Below are positions 1 to 11,462 of a stretch of DNA of 64,000 nucleotides, one piece after another. Position numbers and translations under genes: made by a program. The notes beneath the pieces are model-generated. The model saw nothing but the letters and a program-made list of their open reading frames with translations, was not told the DNA's origin and searched no databases. Position 1 is the stretch's first letter; each line of letters starts with the position of its first letter. Origin of the DNA: Saccharothrix obliqua (GTDB lineage: Bacteria; Actinomycetota; Actinomycetes; Mycobacteriales; Pseudonocardiaceae); NCBI RefSeq assembly GCF_019375475.1, contig NZ_JAHXGQ010000005.1, forward strand, positions 310,001 through 374,000. Reading direction: 5' to 3'.

Positions 1-1
1 C

Positions 2-238
2 GACATCGCCTCGCAGGTCGAGTCGATCCTCGGGCTGCACTTCTCCCGGCAGGGCTACGACCGCAAGCTCGCCGCCCTCTACAGCCAGGCGCTGGTCGGC
101 ATGGTCGCGCTCACCGGGCAGTGGTGGCTGGAGGTGCGCAAGCCCAAGAAGGACGAGGTCGCCGCGCACCTGGTGAACCTGGCCTGGAAGGGCCTGTCGC
201 ACATGGACCACAAGCCGCGGCTGCGGACCCGGGGCTGA
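2..238 (+). CDS. TetR-family regulator, C-terminal part only
   Basis: The frame is open from the window edge to TGA at 236-238 and gives 78 residues. The helical text (ending LVNLAWKGLSHMDHKPRLR) has the look of the ligand-binding C-terminal domain of TetR/AcrR repressors; the DNA-binding helix-turn-helix lies outside the window. In Mycobacterium a TetR gene (Rv1019) directly precedes mfd, and the same order here supports the call. The ligand and target genes cannot be judged from this fragment. Confidence 0.65.
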   Translation, partial: DIASQVESILGLHFSRQGYDRKLAALYSQALVGMVALTGQWWLEVRKPKKDEVAAHLVNLAWKGLSHMDHKPRLRTRG

Positions 239-259
239 GGACCGGGTGCGTGGCCGGGG

Positions 260-1354
260 TCAGTTCCTGGTCACCCGGAGCACCTTGTCGTCGGAGCCGT
301 TCGACGTGGTGAGGTAGAGCGCGTCGTCCGGGCCGAGCGCCGCGCCGCGCAACCGGCCGAACGCGCCGGTCAGCTCCTCGGGCGTGGCCAACGACCGCAC
401 CGCGCCCTCGGGCGACAGCGTGAAGAACAACGCCTTCGTGCCCTTGAGCGCGGTTGCCACCAGCGTGCCCGCCAGGTCACCCCACCGGTCGCCCCGGAGG
501 AACACGATGTCGCACACCGCCTCCGTCGAGCCGCCCGACGACCACACCGCGGGCACCGCGTCCGGGAACCGCGTCAGGTCGGTCATCGGCACGCTCTCGT
601 CGTACTCGTCCGACTCGCCGCCCCGGGACGGGTCCCAGCCGTAGTTCGCGCCCTCCCGGAGGAGGTTCACCTCGTCGTCCACGTCCGGGCCGTGCTCGGC
701 GGCGAAGACCGCTCCGTCCGCGCGGACCGCGATGCCCTGCACGTTCCGGTGGCCGTAGGTCAGCACGCCGCCCTCGCCGGTCGCGAGGTCCAGCCGGAGC
801 ACCTTGCCGCCGAGGCTGCCCCGGTCCTGCGCGACCCCTGGCCGGGCGGTGTCACCGGTGCCGACCAGCAGCCGGTCGCCGTCCAGCGCCAGCCGGCAGC
901 CCGAGTGCCGCCCGCCGGGACTCACGGGCAACCCGGCGCGCAGCGGGTCCCGCACCCGCTTCGCCTCCGCGCCGACCAGTTCGAACGTCACCAGCCGGAT
1001 GTCCTCCTCCGTGGTGAAGCAGGTGGTGAAGCGGTGGGAGGAGGCGAAGTCGGGGTGCACCACCAGGCCCATCAGGCCGCCCTCGCCCCTGGCCACCACG
1101 TCGCGCAGGTCCGCGGCCACCTCGGTCCGCGTGCCCCGGTCGAGCAGCGCCAGGGTGCCGGGGCGCTCGGTGACCAGCAGCCGGCCGTCGGGCAGGAAGC
1201 CCACCTCCCACGGGTGCGTGAAACCGCTGCCCACCACCTCGACCCGCAGGTCCGGGACGGTGGTGGTCGGCGTGGTGCTCCCCGGCGCGGGTGAGCAGCC
1301 GGTGAGGGCGATGGCCAGGACTGCGGAGGTCGCGACCTCCGCGGATCTGCGCAT
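260..1354 (-). CDS. PQQ-dependent sugar dehydrogenase-like lipoprotein (GSDH/sorbosone family)
   Basis: A 364-aa protein with a lipoprotein signal peptide: Arg-rich start, hydrophobic stretch and lipobox LTGC (Cys20), so it is probably anchored outside the membrane. The mature part is a six-bladed beta-propeller of the soluble glucose/aldose sugar dehydrogenase family: HPWEVGFLPDG, GEGGLMGLVVHPDF, YGHRNVQGI and AEHGPDVDDEVN are typical. Family members oxidise sugar aldehyde or hydroxyl groups using PQQ. The ATG at 1354 is preferred because it begins the signal peptide; an ATG four codons upstream (1366) is also possible. It converges on the TetR gene and is divergent from mfd. PQQ use is inferred from family, helped by the PQQ biosynthesis operon near 39-42 kb. 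Confidence 0.8.
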   Translation of the reverse strand: MRRSAEVATSAVLAIALTGCSPAPGSTTPTTTVPDLRVEVVGSGFTHPWEVGFLPDGRLLVTERPGTLALLDRGTRTEVAADLRDVVARGEGGLMGLVVHPDFASSHRFTTCFTTEEDIRLVTFELVGAEAKRVRDPLRAGLPVSPGGRHSGCRLALDGDRLLVGTGDTARPGVAQDRGSLGGKVLRLDLATGEGGVLTYGHRNVQGIAVRADGAVFAAEHGPDVDDEVNLLREGANYGWDPSRGGESDEYDESVPMTDLTRFPDAVPAVWSSGGSTEAVCDIVFLRGDRWGDLAGTLVATALKGTKALFFTLSPEGAVRSLATPEELTGAFGRLRGAALGPDDALYLTTSNGSDDKVLRVTRN

Positions 1355-1403
1355 GGTGACCAGCATCCCAGGGACCGGGTGAAGTCGCGGTGCCGGAGGA
1401 GAA

Positions 1404-1444
1404 GTCGTGTTGTGGGAGGGAGGGGTCGTGTTGTGGGAGGGAGG
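1404..1444. repeat. Two tandem 21-bp units in the mfd upstream gap
   Basis: The 20-nt text GTCGTGTTGTGGGAGGGAGG occurs at 1404-1423 and again at 1425-1444 with a 21-bp period. It lies between the divergent sugar dehydrogenase and mfd starts, upstream of the mfd -10 box. It may be a small minisatellite or a doubled regulator site; no function is evident. Confidence 0.85.
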
Positions 1445-1473
1445 GAGAGGGTCGCGTTCCGAAGAGATGGACG

Positions 1474-1479
1474 TACGCT
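1474..1479 (+). promoter_or_regulatory. Putative -10 box of mfd (TACGCT)
   Basis: TACGCT fits the actinobacterial TANNNT -10 pattern and would place transcription start near 1486, about 68 nt before the mfd ATG. No clear -35 box is visible. Confidence 0.4.
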
Positions 1480-1553
1480 GGTCGGGAGCACCCCTTCCGG
1501 TGGGCACAGGTCCCGGGCAGGGGTCTGTCCTCGTTTCCCCGGGAGCCACGCAA

Positions 1554-5117
<3,564 letters not shown>

Positions 5118-5129
5118 GAGGGTAACCGC

Positions 5130-6068
5130 GTGAGGACTGTGCAGAGGCGCTTCACCCTGGTCGGCGCGGCCGTCGCACTGCTGGTGGCGGGCTGCGGTAC
5201 CGGCCCGAGCCAGGTGGGGTCGGCCGCCATCATCGGCGACACCGCGATCCCGCTGGAGCAGGTCCAGCAGCGGCTGGACACCGTGCTGAAGAAGGAGCCC
5301 GAAGCTCAGCAGCTGCACGAGCAGCGCAAGCTCGACCAGGTGTCCCGGCAGCTGGTGACCCTGAGCGTGCAGCACGAGCTGATCGAGCGCGCGGCGCGTC
5401 GCGAGGGCATCACGGTGTCCGAGGACGCCGTGACGGAGTCCGTGCAGAACGCGGGCGGCGCGGAAGTCGCCTCGCAGAACACGGTCTACGACGCGACGAC
5501 GTTCCGCGAGCGGGCCAAGGACCAGTTGCTCCTGGTCGAGCTGGCCCGCAAGTACGTCGACCGGATGGAAGTCACGTTCGACTACTTCTTCACCAAGGAC
5601 GGCAAGGACGCGGTCGAGAAGGCCAAGCAGGTCGCGGCCGACCCGGCGAAGATGGCCGAGTACGTCCGCTCCGGCCCGCAGGGCGCGGAGGGCCAGCAGC
5701 TCGCCAAGGTCGGCCAGAAGGTCCGCTCGGCCGAGTCGCCGCAGGCCGCCGGTTCGCCGTTGTTCGGCGTCGAACCGGGGACGGTGGTGGCGTTCGCGCC
5801 CGACCCCGGCAGCGCGCAGTGGCTCGTCGCGCACGTGACGGACCGGAACGACCGCGCCTCCCGCCGGGGCGACTCGTCCACCGAGCAGCTCACGCCGCAG
5901 CTCCTGGAGCAGATCGGGCTGCGCCTCGTGCAGCGGCTCGCCGGTGACCCGGAGATCCGGGTCAACCCGCGGTACGGCGTGTGGGACTCGACCGCGATCG
6001 CCCTCTCGCCCAGCGAGAAGGAGTTGTCGGGGTACCAGGCGGTTGCCCGGTCGTCCGTGAAGCAGTGA
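5130..6068 (+). CDS. SurA N-terminal-domain-like lipoprotein
   Basis: A 312-aa protein starting at GTG with an SD-like AGAGGG just upstream. The signal peptide ends in LVAGC (Cys22), a lipobox. The following region (AAIIGDTAIPLEQVQQRLD... with long helices) resembles the N-terminal chaperone module of SurA/PrsA-type proteins, but no parvulin prolyl-isomerase domain is recognisable, so it is probably a chaperone-like or structural lipoprotein outside the membrane. It is tightly linked to mfd (12 nt) and precedes mazG. In M. tuberculosis these two are adjacent, so this gene is an insertion relative to that order. The first unit of a 26-bp tandem repeat overlaps its stop codon. Confidence 0.7.
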   Translation: MRTVQRRFTLVGAAVALLVAGCGTGPSQVGSAAIIGDTAIPLEQVQQRLDTVLKKEPEAQQLHEQRKLDQVSRQLVTLSVQHELIERAARREGITVSEDAVTESVQNAGGAEVASQNTVYDATTFRERAKDQLLLVELARKYVDRMEVTFDYFFTKDGKDAVEKAKQVAADPAKMAEYVRSGPQGAEGQQLAKVGQKVRSAESPQAAGSPLFGVEPGTVVAFAPDPGSAQWLVAHVTDRNDRASRRGDSSTEQLTPQLLEQIGLRLVQRLAGDPEIRVNPRYGVWDSTAIALSPSEKELSGYQAVARSSVKQ

Positions 6069-6165
6069 CGGCCGGCGTGGCGGGAGGGCAGTGACGGCTG
6101 GCGTGGCGGGAGAGCAGTGACGGCCGGCGTGGCGGGAGGGCAGCGACGGCCGGCGTGGCGGGAGG
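6062..6165. repeat. Four tandem 26-bp units between lipoprotein gene and mazG
   Basis: The unit GCAGTGACGGCYGGCGTGGC plus GGGAGG is repeated at 6062, 6088, 6114 and 6140 with one or two changes per copy. Copy 1 begins inside the last codons of the lipoprotein gene and includes its TGA. Each copy carries a GCCGGC core and a GGGAGG tract, which resembles a ribosome binding site. A recently expanded minisatellite is the simplest reading. Confidence 0.95.
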
Positions 6166-6189
6166 AAGGCGAGCGGAGATGATTGCGGT

Positions 6190-7125
6190 GTGACGAACAC
6201 CGTTGTCCTGCTGACCTCCCGCCACGACCAGGTGCTCCCCGCCGCCGCGCTCCCCGCACTCCGGAGCGCGGCGGCGGTTTTTGTTTCCCCGGATCTCGTG
6301 GGGGAGTTCTGGGCCGCGTTGGCGGCGGAGCCGGTTCCGCCGGAGGGGGTGTCGGGGGAGTCGGATGTCTACCTGACGGCGGAACTGGACGCCCACGCGG
6401 TTTCGCTGGTGGAGCGTGGCGCCGACGTGATCCGGAACCCGGCGGGGACGGCGTTGGTGAACGCGGCGGGTGTGATGGACCGCCTGCGGTCGCCCGGCGG
6501 CTGCCCGTGGGACGCGGAGCAGGACCACGACTCGTTGCGCCAGTACCTCGTCGAAGAGACCTACGAGTTGCTGGAAGCCATCGAGGACGGTGATCGGGCC
6601 GCGATGCGTGAAGAACTCGGCGACGTGTTGTTGCAGGTCCTGTTCCACGCGCGGATCGCGGCGGAGCACGACGAGCCGTTCGGGATCGACGAGGTCGCGG
6701 GGGACCTGGTCCGCAAGCTCGTCGGACGGCACCCGCACGTGTTCGAGGGGAACGACCCGGCGGTGCGTGACGCGGCCACCCAGCAGCACCGGTGGGAGGA
6801 GCTGAAGCAGGAGGAGAAGCGGCGCGAGTCCAGCCTGGACGGCGTCGCGGCCGGGCAGCCCGCGATCGCGCTGGCCGGGAAGCTCGCGCAGCGGGCCGCG
6901 CGGGCGGGTCTGCCCGTCGACCTGCTCCCGGAGGGCGACGACACCGGGAGCACGTTGTTCGCCGTGACCGCGTTGGCGAAGTTGGCCGGGGAGGACCCGG
7001 AGGGGGAGTTGCGCTCGGTGGCGCGGGGGTTCGCGGAGAGGGTCCGCCGGGCGGAGCGGTCCGCTCGGGAGGCCGGGGTGTCCGTGTTGACCGCGGAGGA
7101 CTGGAGGGCGTACTGGGATCGGTGA
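6190..7125 (+). CDS. mazG: Nucleoside triphosphate pyrophosphohydrolase MazG
   Basis: A 311-aa protein that hydrolyses (d)NTPs, including damaged ones, to NMP and pyrophosphate. The MazG core is in the second third: CPWDAEQDH, then the metal-binding EExxE/ExxD arrangement in EETYELLEAI and EELGDVLLQVLFH. A poorly conserved N-terminal region of about 90 residues precedes it, as in mycobacterial MazG. GTG at 6190 is used; a GCGGAG tract lies upstream. Its position after mfd, with only a lipoprotein gene between, matches the Rv1020-Rv1021 order. Confidence 0.93.
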   Translation: MTNTVVLLTSRHDQVLPAAALPALRSAAAVFVSPDLVGEFWAALAAEPVPPEGVSGESDVYLTAELDAHAVSLVERGADVIRNPAGTALVNAAGVMDRLRSPGGCPWDAEQDHDSLRQYLVEETYELLEAIEDGDRAAMREELGDVLLQVLFHARIAAEHDEPFGIDEVAGDLVRKLVGRHPHVFEGNDPAVRDAATQQHRWEELKQEEKRRESSLDGVAAGQPAIALAGKLAQRAARAGLPVDLLPEGDDTGSTLFAVTALAKLAGEDPEGELRSVARGFAERVRRAERSAREAGVSVLTAEDWRAYWDR

Positions 7126-7202
7126 GAGGAGGACCGGAGGGCGTACTGGGCTTGACGAGCAGAGAGAAAGCAAAACCTTGATCGTGGTGTTGGGTTTGGC
7201 GC

Positions 7203-7208
7203 TAACGT
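7203..7208 (+). promoter_or_regulatory. -10 box (TAACGT) deciding the tricorn start
   Basis: TAACGT lies 7 nt before GTG 7216, the spacing expected of a leaderless actinobacterial transcript. The GTG at 7210 lies only one base after the box, upstream of any likely transcription start, and is therefore unlikely to be the start codon. Confidence 0.5.
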
Positions 7209-7215
7209 CGTGCTG

Positions 7216-10200
7216 GTGACCGTTCCCGCCTACCTTCGTTTTCCCCACCTGCACGGAGACCTGGTCACGTTCGTGGCCGAGGACGACGTGTGGCTGGCTC
7301 CGCTCGCCGGTGGCCGGGCCTGGCGGGTCACCGCCGACCAGGCCCCGGTGGCCACCCCGCGGTTCGACCCGTCCGGCACCGCGCTCGCCTGGACCAGCCG
7401 CCGCGACGGCGCGCCCGAGGTCCACCTCGCCCCGGTCGCCGGCGGCGAGGCCACCCGGCTGACCTACTGGGGCGCCGAGACCACCGGCGTCCGCGGCTGG
7501 ACACCGGACGGCGACGTCGTGGCCGTGACCGCCGCCGGCGAGGCGACCCGCGCGCGTCGCTGGGCCCACGCGGTCCCGGTCGACGGCGGCCCGCCGCGGC
7601 GGCTGCCGTACGGGTGGGTCGGCGACGTCGCGCACGGACCCGCCGGCCAAGTCGTCGTGACCTCCATGTACGGCAAGGACCCCGCGTACTGGAAGAGGTA
7701 CCGCGGCGGCTCCGCCGGGCGGCTGTGGGTCGACGTGGCCGGTACCGGCGAGTTCACCCGCATCCTGCCCGAGCTGACGTCGTCGCTGCACGCGCCGATG
7801 TGGGTCGGCGACCGCATCGCGTTCCTGTCCGACCACGACGGTGTCGGCAGCGTCTACTCGGTGCTGCCGGACGGCACCGACCTGCGCCGCCACACCGAGC
7901 AGGAGTTCTACGCGCGCGCCGCGACCACCGACGGCGAGCGCGTCGTCTACCAGCTCGCGGGGGACCTGTGGGTGCTCGACTCGCTGGACGCCCGCCCCCG
8001 CAAGCTGGACATCGCGCTCGGCGGCCCGCGCACGGCCACCCGCCCGCGCCCGGTGCCGTCGCGGCCCGACGACTTCCACCCGGACAAGACCGGCCGCGCG
8101 AGCGTGGTCGAGGTGCGGGGCACCGTGCACTGGGTGACGCACCGGGACGGCCCGGCGCGTGCCCTCGCCGAGCAGCCCGGCGTCCGCGCCCGCCTGCCCC
8201 GCGTGGTCGGCGACAACGTCGTCTGGGTGACCGACGCGGAGGGCGAGGAGGGCCTGGAGTTCGCACCCGCGAGCGGCAGCGAGCCCGGCAACGCCCCGCG
8301 CCGGGTCGCGGTCGGCAAGGTCGGGCGCGTGCTGGAGCTGGAGGTGTCGCCGGACGGCAGGAGGCTCGCCGTTGCCACCCACGACGGCCGCCTGCTGCTG
8401 GTCGAGGTGGAGTCCGGGGAGGTGCGGGAGGTCCTGCGCGGCGCGAACCCGCACGTGTCCGACCTGGCGTTCTCGCCCGACTCGAACTGGCTGGCGTGGT
8501 CGCACCCCGGCCCGAGTCCGCTGCGGCACATCCGGATGACCAACACGACCGACCTGTCCGTGGTGGACGTGACGCCGCTGCGGTTCGCCGACTACTCGCC
8601 GGCGTTCACCCTGGACGGCCGGTACCTGGCCTTCCTGTCGGTCCGCACGTTCGACCCGGTGTACGACGCGCACGTGTTCGACCTGTCCTTCCCGACCGGC
8701 TGCCGCCCGTTCCTGCTGCCGCTCGCGGCCACCACGCCGTCGCCGTTCGACCCGCTGCGGATGGGCCGCCCCGTGGGCGACGACGACAAGGAGAAGGACA
8801 AGGACAAGGACGACGACAACCCGATCACCGTGGTGGACCTGGAAGGTCTCGCCGACCGGGTGGTGCCGGTGCCGGTGGCCGCCGCGGGGTACGCGGGTCT
8901 CACCGCGGCCAAGGGCGGGTTGCTGTGGCTGCGCAGCCCGCTGAGCGGTGTGCTCGGGGACAACCTGGCCACGCCGTCGTCCTCGCCGCCGCGTGCGGTG
9001 CTGGAGCGGTTCGACCTGGCGAAGAGCCGGACGGACCTGCTGGTGGACGGGCTCAGCTCGTACGCCGTGACCGGCGACGGCTCGCGAGTCGTGGTGCTCG
9101 ACCGCGGTGACCTGCGCGTCGTGCCCGCGGACCGCAAGGTCGACGCGGACGACGCGGACTCGGTCGAGGTCGACCTGTCCCGGGTGCGCGTGGTCGTGGA
9201 CCGGTCCGCCGAGTGGCGGCAGGCGTACGCCGAAGCCGGCCGCCTGATGCGGGACATGTTCTGGCGCACCGACATGGGCGGCTTCGACTGGGCGGGTGCG
9301 CTGGCGCGCTACCGCCCGCTGGTGGACCGGCTGGGCAGCTACTCGGACCTGGTCGACCTGCTGTGGGAGGTGCAGGGTGAACTGGGCACCTCGCACGCCT
9401 ACGTGATGCCGCGCGGCGGTTCGCGCGGGCGGTCCGTGGGGTTGCTCGGGGCCGACCTGGAGCGGGATGCCGAAGGCGCGTGGCGGATCACCCGCATCAT
9501 CCCCGGCGAGACCTCGGACCCGGCGGCGCGCTCCCCGCTGGCCGCGCCGGGTGTCGCGGTCCGGGTCGGTGACGCGGTGCTGGCCGTGGACGGCCGCCAG
9601 GTGGACGCGTTGACGGGCCCGGCCCCGCTGCTGGTCGGCACTGCGGGCAAACCCGTGGAGCTGACGGTGCGGCCGGGTGGCGGCGGCGAGCCCCGCCGGG
9701 TCGTGGTGGTGCCGTTGGATGACGACGCGCCGTTGCGCTACCACGCGTGGGTCGCCGATCGACGTGCGCGGACGCACGCGTTGTCCGACGGGCGTGTCGG
9801 GTACCTGCACGTGCCGGACATGATGGGCGCCGGGTGGGCCCAGTTGCACCGCGACCTGCGGGTCGAGCTGACGCGGGAAGCCGTGGTGCTCGACGTCCGG
9901 GAGAACAGCGGCGGGCACATCTCGCAGCTCGTCGTGGAGAAGCTGGCGCGCAAGGTCATCGGGTGGTCCCTCGCCCGCGGGTACACCACGTCCGAGAGCT
10001 ACCCGGCGGACGCGCCCCGCGGGCCGGTGGTGGCCATCGCCGACGAGTTCGCCGGCTCGGACGGGGACATCGTCAACGTCGCCATCAAGGAGTTGGGGAT
10101 CGGCCCGGTCGTGGGGATGCGCACGTGGGGCGGCGTCATCGGGATCGACATGGAGTTCGACCTCGTGGACGGGACGGTGGTCACCCAGCCGCGGTACGCG

Positions 10201-10389
10201 TCGTGGTTCGCCCAGCACGGGTGGGGGGTGGAGAACCACGGTGTCGATCCCGACGTGGAGGTCGTGGTGACGCCGCAGGACCGGGTCGCCGGGCGGGACC
10301 CGCAGTTGGACACGGCGGTGCGGATGGCGTTGGCGGCGCTCGCTGAGCGGCCGGCCGCGGTGCCGCCGGAGTTGCCGCCGCTGGAATAG
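7216..10389 (+). CDS. Tricorn-type serine protease (S41 family)
   Basis: A cytosolic peptidase of 1057 aa with no signal peptide. The order fits tricorn protease: an N-terminal beta-propeller (repeated strands such as FLSDHDGVGSVYSVLPDG and DLAFSPDSNWLAWS, about residues 1-600), an acidic Lys/Asp linker (DDKEKDKDKDDDN near 520), a C1 helical domain, LGTSHAY near residue 723 with the catalytic His, a PDZ-like domain (about 760-840), and a C2 domain with the nucleophile in DEFAGSDGDI near 947. Tricorn degrades oligopeptides released by the proteasome, and actinomycetes have proteasomes. GTG 7216 is chosen from the leaderless -10 box. The transcript ends at a strong hairpin just downstream. Confidence 0.93.
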   Translation: MTVPAYLRFPHLHGDLVTFVAEDDVWLAPLAGGRAWRVTADQAPVATPRFDPSGTALAWTSRRDGAPEVHLAPVAGGEATRLTYWGAETTGVRGWTPDGDVVAVTAAGEATRARRWAHAVPVDGGPPRRLPYGWVGDVAHGPAGQVVVTSMYGKDPAYWKRYRGGSAGRLWVDVAGTGEFTRILPELTSSLHAPMWVGDRIAFLSDHDGVGSVYSVLPDGTDLRRHTEQEFYARAATTDGERVVYQLAGDLWVLDSLDARPRKLDIALGGPRTATRPRPVPSRPDDFHPDKTGRASVVEVRGTVHWVTHRDGPARALAEQPGVRARLPRVVGDNVVWVTDAEGEEGLEFAPASGSEPGNAPRRVAVGKVGRVLELEVSPDGRRLAVATHDGRLLLVEVESGEVREVLRGANPHVSDLAFSPDSNWLAWSHPGPSPLRHIRMTNTTDLSVVDVTPLRFADYSPAFTLDGRYLAFLSVRTFDPVYDAHVFDLSFPTGCRPFLLPLAATTPSPFDPLRMGRPVGDDDKEKDKDKDDDNPITVVDLEGLADRVVPVPVAAAGYAGLTAAKGGLLWLRSPLSGVLGDNLATPSSSPPRAVLERFDLAKSRTDLLVDGLSSYAVTGDGSRVVVLDRGDLRVVPADRKVDADDADSVEVDLSRVRVVVDRSAEWRQAYAEAGRLMRDMFWRTDMGGFDWAGALARYRPLVDRLGSYSDLVDLLWEVQGELGTSHAYVMPRGGSRGRSVGLLGADLERDAEGAWRITRIIPGETSDPAARSPLAAPGVAVRVGDAVLAVDGRQVDALTGPAPLLVGTAGKPVELTVRPGGGGEPRRVVVVPLDDDAPLRYHAWVADRRARTHALSDGRVGYLHVPDMMGAGWAQLHRDLRVELTREAVVLDVRENSGGHISQLVVEKLARKVIGWSLARGYTTSESYPADAPRGPVVAIADEFAGSDGDIVNVAIKELGIGPVVGMRTWGGVIGIDMEFDLVDGTVVTQPRYASWFAQHGWGVENHGVDPDVEVVVTPQDRVAGRDPQLDTAVRMALAALAERPAAVPPELPPLE

Positions 10390-10400
10390 GGGTTGATGGG

Positions 10401-10429
10401 CAGGGCACCTCCGTTGTGGAGGTGCCCTG
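10401..10429 (+). terminator. Hairpin terminator after the tricorn gene
   Basis: CAGGGCACCTCC and GGAGGTGCCCTG form a perfect 12-bp stem with a 5-nt loop, 12 nt after the stop codon. There is no long U tract, only TTCCC, as is common in high-GC actinomycetes. It could serve both strands, since a convergent gene ends at 10498. Confidence 0.8.
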
Positions 10430-10497
10430 TTCCCTTGGTTCCTGTTTTGGGTTTTGTGCGTGGTTCCTGTGCGTTTACTGTGCGGTGCGTGTTCCGA

Positions 10498-10965
10498 TCA
10501 AGCGTGGAACACTCGGACATCCCACTGCGCCACCCAACCGCCGTCCCCGAATTCGAGGTTGGCGATGCACTTGTTGGTGTCGCCGTCGCATTCGATGCGT
10601 TCCACGGGCACCGGGTCCTGGAGGTCGATGCGGTTGTGGAAGATGCTGGCATCCCATTGCGCGACCCAGCGGCCGTCGCCGAATTGCAGGTTGGCGGTGC
10701 ATTTGTACGTGTCGCCATCACATCGCAGGCGTGTGACGGGTACGGGCGCCTGGAGGTCGATGCGCCGGTGGTAGACGCCGACGTCCCACTGCGCGTGCCA
10801 GCGGCCGTCACCGAAGTCCAGGCGGCCGGTGCACTTGTAGGTGTCGCCGTCACAGGTCAGGTCCGTCACGTTCACCGGGTCGGCGGCTGCCGCGCCCGAG
10901 CCGAGCAGCAGCGTGATGGCAGTGGCGATCAGCGCGTAGATGACCTTGAAGGGTTTGTGGTTCAT
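10498..10965 (-). CDS. Small secreted protein made of three about 44-aa repeats
   Basis: A 155-aa protein with a Sec signal peptide (MNHKPFKVIYALIATAITLL, probable cleavage after GAAAA). The mature protein is three near-identical units, each with CDGDTYKC (or CDGDTNKC), then FGDGRWVAQWD and a short basic/aromatic segment such as VFHxRIDLQ. The last unit is cut short at VRVFHA. Each unit carries two Cys six residues apart, suggesting one disulphide per unit, and an aromatic-rich strand; a secreted binding or protective role is possible. The family is not recognised. Close similarity of the units in protein and DNA suggests recent duplication. Confidence 0.75.
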   Translation of the reverse strand: MNHKPFKVIYALIATAITLLLGSGAAAADPVNVTDLTCDGDTYKCTGRLDFGDGRWHAQWDVGVYHRRIDLQAPVPVTRLRCDGDTYKCTANLQFGDGRWVAQWDASIFHNRIDLQDPVPVERIECDGDTNKCIANLEFGDGGWVAQWDVRVFHA

Positions 10966-11135
10966 GACGACGATTACCCGTCGTCGGTGTGAAGGCGGGC
11001 AAGAGCAGTCACCGGTGTGGGTGGTCGCTTCACGCTTGGCGGTGGTGGGAGGTTTGTCGGGGTGACGGTGTGTGGTGGGCTGAGGAAGAAGGTCGGCGAA
11101 GAAGGTCGGCGAAGAGAAAAGAGCGCTCGCCGCGC

Positions 11136-11299
11136 GGCAGACCGCCAAGGATGACACGAAAAGAAAGTCCGCGTGCCATCCCCGTATGGCCTGTCAAAGA
11201 CCACCACGTTTGTCCGGGGAGTGCAAGCGAAAAGCGTGCTTGCACTCCCCGGACAAACGTGGTCGCCCTGCGGGCAGGCCATACGGGGATGACACGCGG
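11136..11299. repeat. Palindromic repeat element, copy 1 (nested inverted repeats)
   Basis: A 20-nt box GGCAGACCGCCAAGGATGAC (11136-11155) is followed by a 25-bp outer arm (11169-11193, core CATCCCCGTATGGCCTG) whose reverse complement lies at 11275-11299 with one mismatch. Nested inside is a perfect 25-bp inner stem (11204-11228 with 11238-11262) closing a 9-nt loop, GAAAAGCGT. The same plan recurs at 48072-48235 with a different inner stem. Similarity appears to extend about 20 bp left of the box (AAAAG/GCTCGCC). It may be a non-autonomous mobile element or a structured RNA; no transposase gene is in the window. Confidence 0.85.
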
Positions 11300-11450
11300 A
11301 CGGGGACGGGTGTGGCAGGTTGCCCGTGGTGGTGGGTGAGATAGTCGATATTGGTGGGGTGACCGGGGGTGACCTGCGTGTTTTGGGTCTTGGGCGCGTG
11401 TGTCGGTGCGGTGGTTCGCCCGATCCGGTCGTTGATCACGGTCCGCCACG

Positions 11451-11456
11451 TAGCCT
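11451..11456 (+). promoter_or_regulatory. -10 box TAGCCT, leaderless start
   Basis: TAGCCT ends exactly 6 nt before GTG 11463, so transcription and translation of the lytic transglycosylase probably begin at the same base. No SD sequence is present, which agrees. Confidence 0.55.
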
Positions 11457-11462
11457 GGGTGC

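Larger units (their letters stand above)
10966..11462. other. 497-bp intergenic gap: repeats, palindromic element and a promoter
   Basis: The gap separates the divergent small secreted protein gene and the lytic transglycosylase gene. It holds a short direct repeat (GAAGAAGGTCGGC, twice, around 11088-11113), the palindromic element at 11136-11299 and a -10 box at 11451. No other gene is convincing: reading frames through the element are by-products of its palindromes. Confidence 0.6.

Noticed and set aside
1407..1553. 49-codon upstream extension of mfd
   Set aside because: It runs through a tandem repeat and the -10 box and has no family similarity; the ATG at 1554 has a ribosome site.
6062..6165. 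Possible CRISPR array
   Set aside because: Units are directly joined without unique spacers and no cas genes are near.
5962..10239. Open frame of 1425 codons on the minus strand
   Set aside because: Antisense to mazG and the tricorn gene, low-complexity composition, no ribosome site.
10989..11339. Peptide frames through the palindromic element sharing IPVWP and RAGHTGMTR in both copies
   Set aside because: The shared text follows from conserved DNA arms; frames are also open on the opposite strand and the inner stem is free to change, which suits structure rather than protein.
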